Shown one piece after another: positions 42,333-51,764 of a stretch of 64,000 nt of DNA. Location of the stretch: positions 116,519 through 180,518 of the forward strand of contig JADZEX010000034.1 in assembly GCA_020850355.1 (NCBI GenBank). Direction: 5' to 3'. The notes under the pieces were generated by a model. That model was not told the origin of the DNA. It searched no databases and saw only the letters and a list, made by a program, of their open reading frames with translations. Source of the stretch: Fimbriimonadaceae bacterium (lineage in GTDB: Bacteria; Armatimonadota; UBA10988). Every line of letters begins with the position of its first letter. Positions within the stretch are counted from its first letter, which is position 1. A program made the translations under genes and the position numbers.

Positions 42333-45300
42333 TTAGCCCTCGGGCGGACCCATCACGCGGATCCAGCCGAAGCGCAGCGCCACGCCCTCAAACAGCTTCG
42401 GATCGAAGTTCGGCCGTTTGGCTGCTTCGGCTCGCGGGACGCTGCGGTCGGGGACATCTGGCAGCAGTTCGACGGTCACCGTGTGCTGGCCGAGGGGCAG
42501 CTGCCCGGTTAGGTTGAGCCCCGACAGGCGCTGGTAGTAGGCCCACGGATCGACCTGCTGGCGCGTCCCGGCGTCCTTGCCGTCGACCGTCACGCGGACC
42601 CGGCCGGTGTCGGGGCCCATCAGGTTGAACAGGCTGGCCTCGGTGCCGCGGAAGGTGAAGGTCAGCTTGCTGCCGGGGGTGTTGGTGAACCAGATCGTGT
42701 CGAAGTGGCGGGCCTGCTCGCGCCGCAGCGGATCCTCGGCCGGCAGTTCGCGCCAGGGGCCACTGAGCATCGCCGGGGTGATCGCTATCAACTGCGCACC
42801 CTCCCAGCGGTCGTTGCGCAGGGCCGGCGGCAGGGGGCGAGGCGCTGGGGCCGCGCTGGTCAGGATGGCCGGCAGAGCCACCCGCAACGAGGCGGTGTAG
42901 AACTCGTCAACCTGCGCCACAGGCACCACGCCGCCTTTCCAGACGCCGCTGGTGAAGAGCGCCGCCGCCGCCATGCCCAGGTTGACCGAGGGGATGCCGT
43001 AGTGGTCGGCCAGCCGCTCGTAGGCGGTCACCGTGGGTGGGCAGAGGCGCTCGGCGTAGGACGTTTCGTAGCCCGCGCGGAAGGCGTAGAGGAACAGATA
43101 CTCCGGCGCCGGGTGGTGGCGCAGCCCTTGCCGCACCACGGCTTCGATGGCCCGCTGCACGTCCAGGGTCGGCGTCTGGTAGTCGTCCGAGGCGTAGTCC
43201 ACCAGCACCAGATCGGGGTTGTGCCGCAGCACGTCGTGGGCGAAGCGGTAGACGCTGAAGCTGGAGCCCCGCACGGCGTCGGTGATGCCGCCGTCGATCG
43301 CCTCCAACTTGGCCTGCGGCCACGCTTGCTGCAGCTCAGCCAGGGCCTTGGCCCGCCAGCCGCCGGCGCCGTGGATGCCGCCGCCGTAGTAAGCGATCTT
43401 GACCGGCCCGCCGGCCCGCAGCTTAGCCAGCGTCCGCGGCAGGCCGTCGCGCGGCACAAACTCACGCGCCGGCACGGGCTCGAAGCCGGGCAGTTGCCAG
43501 GCCAGCTTGAGCGGCTTCGTCCGCCCGCTGGCGCCGGGCGCCTCGATCACCGGCCAAGTCGCCCGGCGAGCGTCCTGGTAGAGGCCGATCTGCTCGAACG
43601 GGATCGGCTTGAAGCCCAGCTTGAGAGCCGGCGAGTCGGGCCGCAAGCGGTAGTCGTCGTGGGCCGCGTCGACGAACAGCGGGTCGCCGGTCTGACTGTG
43701 GCGGTCCTGCCCCAGCGCCTGCCAGGCGGCCCAATCGACCTTGCCGCCGGGCTGCGGGCGGCGCTGCACGTCGATCACCATTTTCAGGTCGGCCGGGGCC
43801 GAGACCAGGTTGTAGTCGAAGACGTTCTTCGGGAAGTCGACCTCGCGGGTGTGCAGGGTGTAGAGCAACTGGTCATTGCCGGCCTTGCGCTCGTCGCGTA
43901 GCCAGGCGGTGCCGGCGGTGGTGTAGTGGAAGATGTTGCGCACCACCTGCAGCCCGGACATCTCCTCGGGATGGTCGTCGCGATAGCTGGCCAGCGCCGG
44001 GTACTTCGCGAAATAGACCGAGCCCGGCTTGGCGACGTCGCGCAAGCGCTGGTAGATCGCCGGCCATTCGCCCCAGTCTGCGGCCAGCATCCCGGCTTGG
44101 AAGGCCGGGCAGTCGACCACGATGTTGTTCTCCCAGACATTGTCGCGGCCGCCGTGGTTGTGCAGCCCGCAGATCGGCACCCGGTAGAGGACGTTGCCGT
44201 AGACCAGATTGCCGCTGGTCGGGTCGTCCAGGTAGATGCCCCAGGTGAAGTGTGGGTACTCGAACCAGACCTTGCCGTCGCGCACCGGTTGCCAGGCGTT
44301 GGCCTTGCCGAAGCCGCCGATGTCGTGCCAGCGGTTGTAGCGGATGATGTTCCCGCGCTGGGTCCAGTCGCGCGGGCAACTGTAGAGGCCGCCGGTGTCG
44401 GTCGACTGCAGGTTGGTGTGGTGGACGTGATTGAACTCGAAGACGTTGTCGTTGCCGGCCAGCGCCACCGCGGCGTGGGGGGTGTCGTGGATCAGGTTGT
44501 GGCTGGCCGTGTTGCCGACGCCGCCGAGGTTGATGGCGCAGTTGTAGGTGCGCTGGAAGGCGGCGATGTGGTGGATGTAGTTGTTGTCGGCGACGTGCCC
44601 GGCCGGCGTCAGCGTGGCGCGGTCGCCGCCGTTGATCTGGATGCCGCCGGAGCCGGTCCCGGTGATGTCGCAGCCGTCGATCCGGCAGGCCCGGCCACCG
44701 TTGAGGTTGACCGCCCAGGAGCCGACATTGCGAATCGTGCAGGCCGCCACCTGGACGCGCTCGCTGTTGCCAAGCACCACCCCATGGCCGTCGCAGCCCT
44801 CAACCACGAAGCCCTGCCAAACCAGGTCGTGGGTGCCGTTGAAGGTCACCAGGTCGCCGACCGCCGGGATGCTCACGGCCCCGCCGGCCAGCGGCTCCGG
44901 TGGCCAGAAGTAGAGCACCTTGGCGGCGCTGTCGAGGTACCACTCGCCGGGTGCGTCGAGTTCCTCGAAGATCCCTTCGACGAAGTAGCGGTCACCCTCG
45001 GCGAAGCCGTAGTCGAACCCGCTGCGGCCCTGGTTGCTGATGCTGAGGGTCTGCTGCGTCGCATCGACGCCGCCGATCCGGCCCCGGGCGAAGGACCAGT
45101 CGTGGATCGAGAAGTAGCTGATCCGGCCGTCGGTCGGCCGCTGCCAACGCGCCGGGTTGAGTTCCTTCGGGCTGTAGGCGAAGGTCCGCTTGTCGCCCAC
45201 CGGCACCGCGCTCACGACATGGCCCCAGGTGCCGCCGTGCAGGTCGTTCGGATCGACGTTCGGGACCCGCGCCAGGATCATCCGGCGGCCGTTGCAGAAG

Positions 45301-45704
45301 AGCTGCCCGAAGGTCTGCCCGGCGACGCCGGCGGCGGCCAGGTCGAGCTGCTGAATCGCGTCCCGGTAGGGCCGGAAGCCACGCAGCACCGGGCCGCCGA
45401 CAACCACCGGCTGGCCCTCGCCGCGCCAGACCACGGGGGCGTTCGGCTGTCCGGCGTCGGCCGCCTCGAAGGCCAGGCCGGCGGTCTGGGGGTAGGTCCC
45501 GCCAGCCACGTGGACCACGATCCCACCGGCGGCGGCCGGTGCGCCGCGCAGGCTGCGGACCACCTGCTGCGCCCGGGCCAGCGTCGCCAGCGGGCGGGCC
45601 GCGGCGCGCCCGTCGGCCTGGTCGTTACCTTGGGGGGCGACGTAGAGATCCAGCGGGGCAGCCCACAGCGGGCTGGTGGCGAGGAGCAGCAAGAGCGCGC
45701 GCAT
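42333..45704 (-). CDS. Secreted parallel beta-helix protein with degenerate SGNH-like domain
   Basis: 1123 aa. Signal peptide (MRALLLLLATSPLWA). Residues ~18-700 form a right-handed beta helix of the GH141/'right-handed parallel beta-helix' type: a DLYVAPQGNDQADGRAA cap, inserted domains, then coils (VQVAACTIRNVGSWAV, NNYIHHIAAF, FEFNHVHHTN, VYGNVLYRVP). Residues ~765-935 resemble an SGNH hydrolase, but the GGS nucleophile block reads IAYYGGGIHGAGG and the N-D block reads VDYASDDY, so catalytic Ser and Asn look lost. The last ~170 residues are a galactose-binding-like beta sandwich. It is probably a glycan-acting or glycan-binding extracellular protein. Confidence 0.84.
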   Translation of the reverse strand: MRALLLLLATSPLWAAPLDLYVAPQGNDQADGRAAARPLATLARAQQVVRSLRGAPAAAGGIVVHVAGGTYPQTAGLAFEAADAGQPNAPVVWRGEGQPVVVGGPVLRGFRPYRDAIQQLDLAAAGVAGQTFGQLFCNGRRMILARVPNVDPNDLHGGTWGHVVSAVPVGDKRTFAYSPKELNPARWQRPTDGRISYFSIHDWSFARGRIGGVDATQQTLSISNQGRSGFDYGFAEGDRYFVEGIFEELDAPGEWYLDSAAKVLYFWPPEPLAGGAVSIPAVGDLVTFNGTHDLVWQGFVVEGCDGHGVVLGNSERVQVAACTIRNVGSWAVNLNGGRACRIDGCDITGTGSGGIQINGGDRATLTPAGHVADNNYIHHIAAFQRTYNCAINLGGVGNTASHNLIHDTPHAAVALAGNDNVFEFNHVHHTNLQSTDTGGLYSCPRDWTQRGNIIRYNRWHDIGGFGKANAWQPVRDGKVWFEYPHFTWGIYLDDPTSGNLVYGNVLYRVPICGLHNHGGRDNVWENNIVVDCPAFQAGMLAADWGEWPAIYQRLRDVAKPGSVYFAKYPALASYRDDHPEEMSGLQVVRNIFHYTTAGTAWLRDERKAGNDQLLYTLHTREVDFPKNVFDYNLVSAPADLKMVIDVQRRPQPGGKVDWAAWQALGQDRHSQTGDPLFVDAAHDDYRLRPDSPALKLGFKPIPFEQIGLYQDARRATWPVIEAPGASGRTKPLKLAWQLPGFEPVPAREFVPRDGLPRTLAKLRAGGPVKIAYYGGGIHGAGGWRAKALAELQQAWPQAKLEAIDGGITDAVRGSSFSVYRFAHDVLRHNPDLVLVDYASDDYQTPTLDVQRAIEAVVRQGLRHHPAPEYLFLYAFRAGYETSYAERLCPPTVTAYERLADHYGIPSVNLGMAAAALFTSGVWKGGVVPVAQVDEFYTASLRVALPAILTSAAPAPRPLPPALRNDRWEGAQLIAITPAMLSGPWRELPAEDPLRREQARHFDTIWFTNTPGSKLTFTFRGTEASLFNLMGPDTGRVRVTVDGKDAGTRQQVDPWAYYQRLSGLNLTGQLPLGQHTVTVELLPDVPDRSVPRAEAAKRPNFDPKLFEGVALRFGWIRVMGPPEG

Positions 45705-45761
45705 CGGGGACTCCGGGTGAGTCCGTTTCAGCGCGGGCGGGCGAGTCCCTCCGCGGCGTCG

Positions 45762-46598
45762 TCAGGAGAGGTACTCGACGGCGTCGTCGCCGAGCACTTG
45801 CCGCACCGCCGCGGCGATCAGTTCCTGCCACGCCCGCGGGGCCTGCTGCGCCTGCTTCAGCACGTACCGCGCAATGTTGATGCCGTCGCGCACGGTGTAG
45901 GGCTCGTCGCGGCGGTGGGCCGCCTGCAGAAAGTCGACCACGTAGTTGAGCAGGCCGGCATCGCTGAAGGGCAGGTTCTCGCGTAGAATGTCCAGCTCGT
46001 CGTCGCGTTCCGGGAAGTCGATCAGAATCTGCGGCTGCAGCCGGCTGTGGATGTACTCCGGAATCTCGAAGGTGCTGGAGTCGTCGTTCATCGTGGCGAC
46101 GATCCGGAAGTCGGGATGGGCCGGGATCTTGACCCCCGCGACGATCGACTCGACGTAGCGGCGGCGGTCGAGCAGCGGTGCCAACGAGGCCCAGGACTTC
46201 TCGCTCATGCGGTTGCCCTCGTCGAGCACACAGACCCCGCCGCGGATCATCGCAGTGACCAGCGGGCTGGCGACGTAGACCAACTCGTTGGCCGCGCCGA
46301 TCACCGGCGTCACCAGCAGGTCCTCGGGCCGCGTGTCGATGGTCGCCTGGTAGATGTAGACCTCGCGCCCGAGTCGCCGCGCCGTGGCGTAGGCGAGGGT
46401 CGTCTTGCCGACCCCGGGCTTACCCAGCAGGCGGGGGTTCAGCGGCACATCCTCGGGCGCCACCAGCAGCCAGCAGGCCAGCAGTTGGTCGCTGAGGCTC
46501 TGGTCGCCGACCCAGCTCAGTGGCAGATCGTCAGGATGCGCGAGGCGCAGCCGGACCCCTTCGATCTCGACCCACCGCGCGCCGGACGTCTCGCTCAT
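45762..46598 (-). CDS. MoxR-type AAA+ ATPase
   Basis: 278 aa. Walker A GKPGVGKTT (59-67), Walker B GGVCVLDEGNRM (Asp126, Glu127), sensor 1 VATMNDDS and a C-terminal helical lid are intact. MoxR ATPases are chaperone-like and usually sit with a VWA or DUF58 gene; none is next to it. It starts 107 bp from the divergent sialidase-like gene, with GGCGGAGC upstream of the ATG, and is followed by the beta-helix gene 57 bp later. Its partner is therefore unclear. Confidence 0.92.
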   Translation of the reverse strand: MSETSGARWVEIEGVRLRLAHPDDLPLSWVGDQSLSDQLLACWLLVAPEDVPLNPRLLGKPGVGKTTLAYATARRLGREVYIYQATIDTRPEDLLVTPVIGAANELVYVASPLVTAMIRGGVCVLDEGNRMSEKSWASLAPLLDRRRYVESIVAGVKIPAHPDFRIVATMNDDSSTFEIPEYIHSRLQPQILIDFPERDDELDILRENLPFSDAGLLNYVVDFLQAAHRRDEPYTVRDGINIARYVLKQAQQAPRAWQELIAAAVRQVLGDDAVEYLS

Positions 46599-46705
46599 GC
46601 TCCGCCTGTCTCCTCGCCGTCCAGCCGCTTCGCCGCGGCGCCGGCCAGACCTTCCCGGCAGGGGCCGCTGGCGAGGCGGCGAACCAGCGGCCGGAGCCGT
46701 AGACG

Positions 46706-47779
46706 ATGACGCCGCCCGTCGCGCTGTGGGACGACCGCCAGGCCTTTCCGAGCATCGAGTCGCTGCCCGAACTGCGTTGCGTGACGCACGTTCAACTGCA
46801 CCAGGCCGCCGCCGGCGACTTTCAGTTCCTGCATGAGGCCAGTCTGGCCTGGCACGGCGACACGCTCTACGCCGCCTGGGCCAACGACCCGCAGGACGAG
46901 TGCAGCCCCCAGGGCGCCTGTCGCGGGCGCCGTTCGGCCGACGGCCGCACCTGGGGCCCGGCCGCGACGATTGCGCCGAGCGGCGAGGGCCACGTCTGCC
47001 GCAACCATGGTGAGCTGGTCAGCGACGGCCAGGCCCTCCACGGCTTCGTGGCGCGCTTCCGCTACGGCGGGCCAGACATCTTCACGGAGCTGGTCACCGA
47101 GCGGTACACCCTGAGCGACGCTGGCTGGCAGGGCGGTGGGGCGGTCGCGGCTGACTTCTGGCCGTTCACCAAACCGCTGCGCACCGCCGCCGGGCACTGG
47201 GTGATGTTGGGGGTCAACCACGACACCTACCCGGTCGCCGCGCTCAGCGCGGGCGACTGCTGGGACCGCTGGCAGGTCGTGCCGATCCCCGCCCCCGCCG
47301 GCCTGATCTTCGTCGAGCCCGGGCTGTGGGTCGCCGGCGACCGCTGTCGGGCGGTCTGCCGCTACCAGGCCCGCAGCGCCCAGCAGCCGGTCACGGTCGG
47401 CGAAGTGGCGCTGGTCGCCGACAGTCTCGACGGCGGGCGGAGCTGGACGTTGGCGGCGCCCAGCAACCTGCCGCTGGCGCACTCCAAGGTCTGGTGCGGT
47501 CACCTCAGCAGTGGGCAGCGCTACCTGATCGGGAACTTGCGCAATCGGGACACGCTTTTCCTGGCGGTCAGCCGACCGGGCGAGGAGCTGCTCTGCCGGG
47601 CCTGGCGGCTGCGCCACGGCCGCTCGCCCGAACCGCGGCAGGCCGGCCGCTGCAAGGACCCGCAGTGGTCCTACCCCTCCGCGGTCGAGCGCGACGGCGA
47701 GCTGTTCGTGGCCTACTCGGTGGCCAAGGAGGACTGCGCGCTGTCGATTGTGCCCCTGGCGGCCCTGACGGTCGACTGA
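46706..47779 (+). CDS. Sialidase-like (BNR/Asp-box) six-bladed propeller protein
   Basis: 357 aa, no signal peptide. Asp-box-like turns recur: RSADGRTWGP (residues ~76-85) and DSLDGGRSWT (~237-246), with Trp-rich blade ends (ASLAWHGDTLYAAWAND, DCWDRWQVV, DPQWSYPSAVERDGELFVAYSV). This is the arrangement of exo-alpha-sialidase-like and related glycosidase or unknown propellers. The Arg triad of true sialidases cannot be confirmed by eye. It diverges from MoxR and precedes the 1289-aa secreted gene by 51 bp. Confidence 0.72.
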   Translation: MTPPVALWDDRQAFPSIESLPELRCVTHVQLHQAAAGDFQFLHEASLAWHGDTLYAAWANDPQDECSPQGACRGRRSADGRTWGPAATIAPSGEGHVCRNHGELVSDGQALHGFVARFRYGGPDIFTELVTERYTLSDAGWQGGGAVAADFWPFTKPLRTAAGHWVMLGVNHDTYPVAALSAGDCWDRWQVVPIPAPAGLIFVEPGLWVAGDRCRAVCRYQARSAQQPVTVGEVALVADSLDGGRSWTLAAPSNLPLAHSKVWCGHLSSGQRYLIGNLRNRDTLFLAVSRPGEELLCRAWRLRHGRSPEPRQAGRCKDPQWSYPSAVERDGELFVAYSVAKEDCALSIVPLAALTVD

Positions 47780-47830
47780 GCCGGCAGGATTCCGCTCACC
47801 CGGCTCGGAACAGGTCAGCGGAGAGACTGC

Positions 47831-50800
47831 ATGGTCCGTCCGTTGCCGATCCTGCTCGCCGCCCTGCTGGCGTGGCCGCTGCCGGCGGCCGACAACCCTG
47901 TCAGCAACGGCGGTTTCGAGACCGTCGATGCGCAGGGGCGGCCGGTCGACTGGGAGCTGCTGGGCAGCGCCCGACTGGTCAGCGCGCCGGTCCACAGCGG
48001 CGCCCGCGCGCTGCATCTGGTGCGCACCAGCCAGACGACCGGCGAGGTGGGGCTCAACCGCACCTGGCAGCCGGGCTCGCTGAGCCAGGGCCGAATGCTG
48101 GGGCAACGGCAGGGAGCGCTCCGCTTCTGGTACCGCGCTGGCCGCTGCAGCGAGCCCGGCGGGCTGCAGCTCCAGGTCATTCCGATGAACACCAGGCCGC
48201 TGGAGACCGGCGGCCGGACGGTCTGGCACGTCCCGCAGGCGCATCACGGGGACGGGCGCTGGCACGCCGGGGTGGTCGCTTACAACTACACCTCCAACGA
48301 TCAGGTGGCCTGGGTCCACGTCGGCGCCCGGCTCCACGGCGCGGTCGCTGAGCTGTGGCTCGACGACCTGAGCTGGAGCGCCACCGCCGGACCGGTGCTG
48401 CACGCGGAGAGCTTCACCTGGCGCGAACTCGACGCCACCGCCAGCCGCGGCGAGGCGCGCTTGACGGTGCGCAACCAGGGCGATGCCAAGAACGCGTTGG
48501 GCCAGGTTGTGCTGAGCCTGCCGCCGGGCCTGACCACCCCGCAGACCCGCCTGCCGCTGCCGGTGCTGGCGCCGGGCAAAGCGGCCACCATCGTCTGGGC
48601 GGTCAGCGGTCGGCGCGACGGACCGCGGTACCCCCTGCGGGCGACGGTCACCGCTGGCGAGCAGCTCACCGATGCCGCTCTGGAGCTCCGCGCCGAGCTG
48701 AGCGAGCCACAACTCCGGACGCCGGCGATGTTGGTGACGCCCGGGCGGGCGGTCGACCTCAGCCTGGTCGCGCGCAACAGCGGCCAGACGTTGGCCCGGC
48801 TGCCGTTGGACGGCGCCCGCCTGACGCTGCCGCCGGGGCTGCGCCTGGCGGCGCAGCAGCCAAGCCTGCCCGCCGCGACGCTGGCGCCCGGTCGCAGTGG
48901 GGTGGTGCGGCAGTGGAGCATCGTCTGCGGTGGCCCCACCAGCTACGCGCCGGTGCGGGTCAGCGTGCCTGGCCAGCCCGACCTGGTCAGCCCGCTGGTG
49001 GCCCCGCCGCGGCGGCCGACCGGGATCGCCGGCGAGGGTGAGGTCTACGCCGCGGTCGAGGGTGACGAGGCCGTGATCGGCACCCGGCGCGTGCGGCTGA
49101 TCCTGGCCCGCGGCCCGGCCGGCTTTGGCTTCGGCGAGTTGCAGGTGCCGGGCGGCGGAGGTTGGCAGACCGTGGCGCTGCTGCCCCGCCTCGGCCTCCT
49201 GGCGACCGCCGCCGGCGAAGGGCCCCTGGTCTGCGCGCAGGCTGCCGTCGAGTTGGGCGACGAGCCGGGTCTGGTGCTCAGCGGCACGCGCCCGGTGGGC
49301 GGCGTTGAGGCGCAGGTGCGGCTGGCCCTCAGCGTCCGCGGCGGCGACGACAGCATCGGCTACGAGCTGACCGTGAGCAGCCCGCAGACCATCCAACTGG
49401 CCGCCCTGGAAGGCCCGCAGCTCTACGCTGGCGACGGCGGCGGCCAGCGGCAGGACGGCCTCTTGCCCGGGCTGGAGTGGCTGGTCCCCGGCGAGGACTC
49501 CTCGAACGACCTGGACATCACGCCCGACCATCCCGACCGTCGCCGCGACGTGCCGCACCCGCTGAAGGTGACCGTGCCGGCCGCCGGCTTCCGCGTCGGT
49601 GGAACCGCCGTGGGCCTGCTCTGGGACCCGCCCGCGCAGCAGCCTGCAGCGGCCCAGGTCGGGCCGGCCGGCCTGGTCTTCAGCACGCCGAACCGGCTCG
49701 AGGGCCACGCCAACCATCTGGTTGGCCTGCAGCTCCCGGCGCCGGGAGCGGCGCTCCGCGAGAACACCCGCCGAGCCCACACGCCGCTGACGATCGCCCC
49801 GCTGACGCCGTTGACCATCCGGGCGCTGCTGACGGCCGTGGCCCAGGCGCCCGACGCGTTGGCGCTGCTGGACCGCTGGTACCAGCGTTACGGGGTGCCC
49901 ACCCCGCAGCCCCTGCCGCGCGGCTCGTGGCCGGCCGAGATCGCCTTCAGCCTGCAGGCTTACCGCACCGATCGGGCGCTCTGGAACGCCGAGTGGAAGC
50001 GCTGGTACAGCGACCTGATCGTCGGCTTCCGAGCGACCGACAGCCCGGTGGACGAACTGCTGCTGGGCGGTGCCGTGGTCGGCGGCGAGACCCAGACTAC
50101 GGCGCAGGCGTTGGCGGCTCAGGCGCTCGACGCGGCCGCCCTGGCGCAGCGCCAGAGCTGGCAACCCGAGCCGGCTGAGATCCTGCAGGTCCGCCGCGCA
50201 GCGCGGATCGTGGCGGCGCAGCAGGAGCCCGACGGGACCTGGCGGTTCGGCGGCGAGAAGGCCTGGCCCGCCAAGTTGGTCGGCCTGGACCGCGCCAAGC
50301 TCGGCCCGGTCGGCGCCAGTGAAGTCGGGCTGACCGCCATCCCGGCCAACCAGGTGTTGCAGGCGGCCCTCCTGACCGGCGACGCCGAACTGCGCGACAG
50401 CGGCCTGGCGGCGCTCGAGGCGATGCGGCGATTCCAGGTGCCGCGGGCAGCGCAGGTCTGGGAAGTGCCCGTCCACACGCCCGACATCTATGCCTCGGCC
50501 GTGGCGACGCAGGCCTATCTGCGGGGCTACGAGCTGACCGGCCAGCAGCGCTGGCTGCAAGAGGCGGTGAAGTGGGCCCGCAGCGGCCTGCCCTTCGTCT
50601 ACGCCTGGGCGCCGGCCGACCAGCCGGTGGTCCAGGGCGCCACCATCCCAGTCTTCGGCGCGACCTCCTACGTGCTGAGCTGGTTCGCCGTGGCGGTGCA
50701 GTGGAACGGTCTGGCCTATGGCGACGCCCTCTGGCAACTGGGGGCTTACGACCAGAGCTTCCCCTGGCGGCAGGTCGCCGACAACATCCTGGTCAGCGGG

Positions 50801-51700
50801 CTGTACCAGCAGGCGGTCGAGGGCGACCGGGCCGGGCCGTGGCCGGACGCGCTCAACTTCATCCCCGGACGGCCCGGCCTGCACGGTCAGACGCCGCCCT
50901 GCTTCACGCCGTCGACCTTGGTCTACCAGGCGCTGGAGCGGCTCGGGCAGGTCGTCCGGCCGACGGTGCGGTTGGTCCGCCGCGGCGGCGACAGCGTCGC
51001 GCTGCGCGGCAAACTGCGAGTGCTCGAAACGGCTTGGACCGACCAGGAGCTGCGGGCGGTGGTCGAACTGCCGCCGCATCAGCCGGGCGCGCTGCAACTG
51101 GTCGGCCTGGCCGCGCCGGCGGCGGTGCTGGTCGACGGCCAGGAGCTGCCGGCGACCGGCTGGCACCACGCCGCCGCCAGCAGCAGCCTCAGCCTGACGC
51201 TGCCGGTCGGCCGCCACACGGTGGTCCTGCGCGGGGCCCAGGCCCAGCCGCTGCCGGCCACCCTGCCGGTGCGGCGGGCCATCGACTTCCGCTTCGACCA
51301 TGACCTGGACGGCTGGGAGGCCTTGCACGACCTGACGCCGCTGCAGATCGCCGACAGCGCGCTGCAGACCAGCGGCACCGGCGGTGACCCGTACCTCGGC
51401 CGCAACGACCTGGCGGTCGAGGGTGCGGCCGCTGACACGCTGGTGCTGCGCCTCAGCCTCTCCGGCGGCTCGCCTGCGTGCAGCCTGTTCTGGTCGACCG
51501 TCGCGGCGCCCGGCTTCCAGCCCAGCCGGGAGCTGCACTTCGAGGTGCCGACCGACGGCCAGCCGCACGAGGTGCGCCTGCCGGTCGGGCAACAGGCCGC
51601 TTGGGCCGGCCAGACCATCAGTGGTCTGCGGATCGATCCAGGCAGCGGCGTCGGCACCGTGGCGCGGCTGAGTTTCGTGCGTCTGGAGCGGGGCAAGTAG
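47831..51700 (+). CDS. Very large secreted multidomain protein, probable carbohydrate-active enzyme, family unknown
   Basis: 1289 aa. Signal peptide (MVRPLPILLAALLAWPLPAA), then a CBM4/9-like jelly roll (NPVSNGGFETVD to AELWLDDLSWSA, ~20-185), two CARDB/NEW3-like beta sandwiches (ATASRGEARLTVRNQGDAKNA, quoted in part; LVARNSGQTLARLPL), a beta-rich ~390-650 region, and an alpha-helical part at ~680-1010 whose repeated Trp/Tyr helices (LLDRWYQRYGV, IVAAQQEPDGTWRFGG, YASAVATQAYLRGYELTGQ, YVLSWFAVAVQWNGLAY) suggest an (alpha/alpha) toroid as in lyases or GH88/105-like enzymes. The end is another carbohydrate-binding-like domain. No known catalytic signature is recognised. It precedes the sialate O-acetylesterase. 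Confidence 0.72.
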   Translation: MVRPLPILLAALLAWPLPAADNPVSNGGFETVDAQGRPVDWELLGSARLVSAPVHSGARALHLVRTSQTTGEVGLNRTWQPGSLSQGRMLGQRQGALRFWYRAGRCSEPGGLQLQVIPMNTRPLETGGRTVWHVPQAHHGDGRWHAGVVAYNYTSNDQVAWVHVGARLHGAVAELWLDDLSWSATAGPVLHAESFTWRELDATASRGEARLTVRNQGDAKNALGQVVLSLPPGLTTPQTRLPLPVLAPGKAATIVWAVSGRRDGPRYPLRATVTAGEQLTDAALELRAELSEPQLRTPAMLVTPGRAVDLSLVARNSGQTLARLPLDGARLTLPPGLRLAAQQPSLPAATLAPGRSGVVRQWSIVCGGPTSYAPVRVSVPGQPDLVSPLVAPPRRPTGIAGEGEVYAAVEGDEAVIGTRRVRLILARGPAGFGFGELQVPGGGGWQTVALLPRLGLLATAAGEGPLVCAQAAVELGDEPGLVLSGTRPVGGVEAQVRLALSVRGGDDSIGYELTVSSPQTIQLAALEGPQLYAGDGGGQRQDGLLPGLEWLVPGEDSSNDLDITPDHPDRRRDVPHPLKVTVPAAGFRVGGTAVGLLWDPPAQQPAAAQVGPAGLVFSTPNRLEGHANHLVGLQLPAPGAALRENTRRAHTPLTIAPLTPLTIRALLTAVAQAPDALALLDRWYQRYGVPTPQPLPRGSWPAEIAFSLQAYRTDRALWNAEWKRWYSDLIVGFRATDSPVDELLLGGAVVGGETQTTAQALAAQALDAAALAQRQSWQPEPAEILQVRRAARIVAAQQEPDGTWRFGGEKAWPAKLVGLDRAKLGPVGASEVGLTAIPANQVLQAALLTGDAELRDSGLAALEAMRRFQVPRAAQVWEVPVHTPDIYASAVATQAYLRGYELTGQQRWLQEAVKWARSGLPFVYAWAPADQPVVQGATIPVFGATSYVLSWFAVAVQWNGLAYGDALWQLGAYDQSFPWRQVADNILVSGLYQQAVEGDRAGPWPDALNFIPGRPGLHGQTPPCFTPSTLVYQALERLGQVVRPTVRLVRRGGDSVALRGKLRVLETAWTDQELRAVVELPPHQPGALQLVGLAAPAAVLVDGQELPATGWHHAAASSSLSLTLPVGRHTVVLRGAQAQPLPATLPVRRAIDFRFDHDLDGWEALHDLTPLQIADSALQTSGTGGDPYLGRNDLAVEGAAADTLVLRLSLSGGSPACSLFWSTVAAPGFQPSRELHFEVPTDGQPHEVRLPVGQQAAWAGQTISGLRIDPGSGVGTVARLSFVRLERGK

Positions 51701-51730
51701 GGGAGGAACCGGGCGCTGCCGGGCGAAGCC

Positions 51731-51749
51731 CAACCCGCTGGACGGGTTG
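51731..51749 (+). promoter_or_regulatory. Small hairpin before the O-acetylesterase ribosome binding site
   Basis: CAACCCG (51731-51737) and CGGGTTG (51743-51749) pair perfectly around a 5-nt loop, ending just before AAAGGGAG. There is no U-tract. It may be an intergenic processing or attenuation element between the 1289-aa gene and the esterase gene; the function is not shown. Confidence 0.35.
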
Positions 51750-51764
51750 TCAAAGGGAGCCGAC

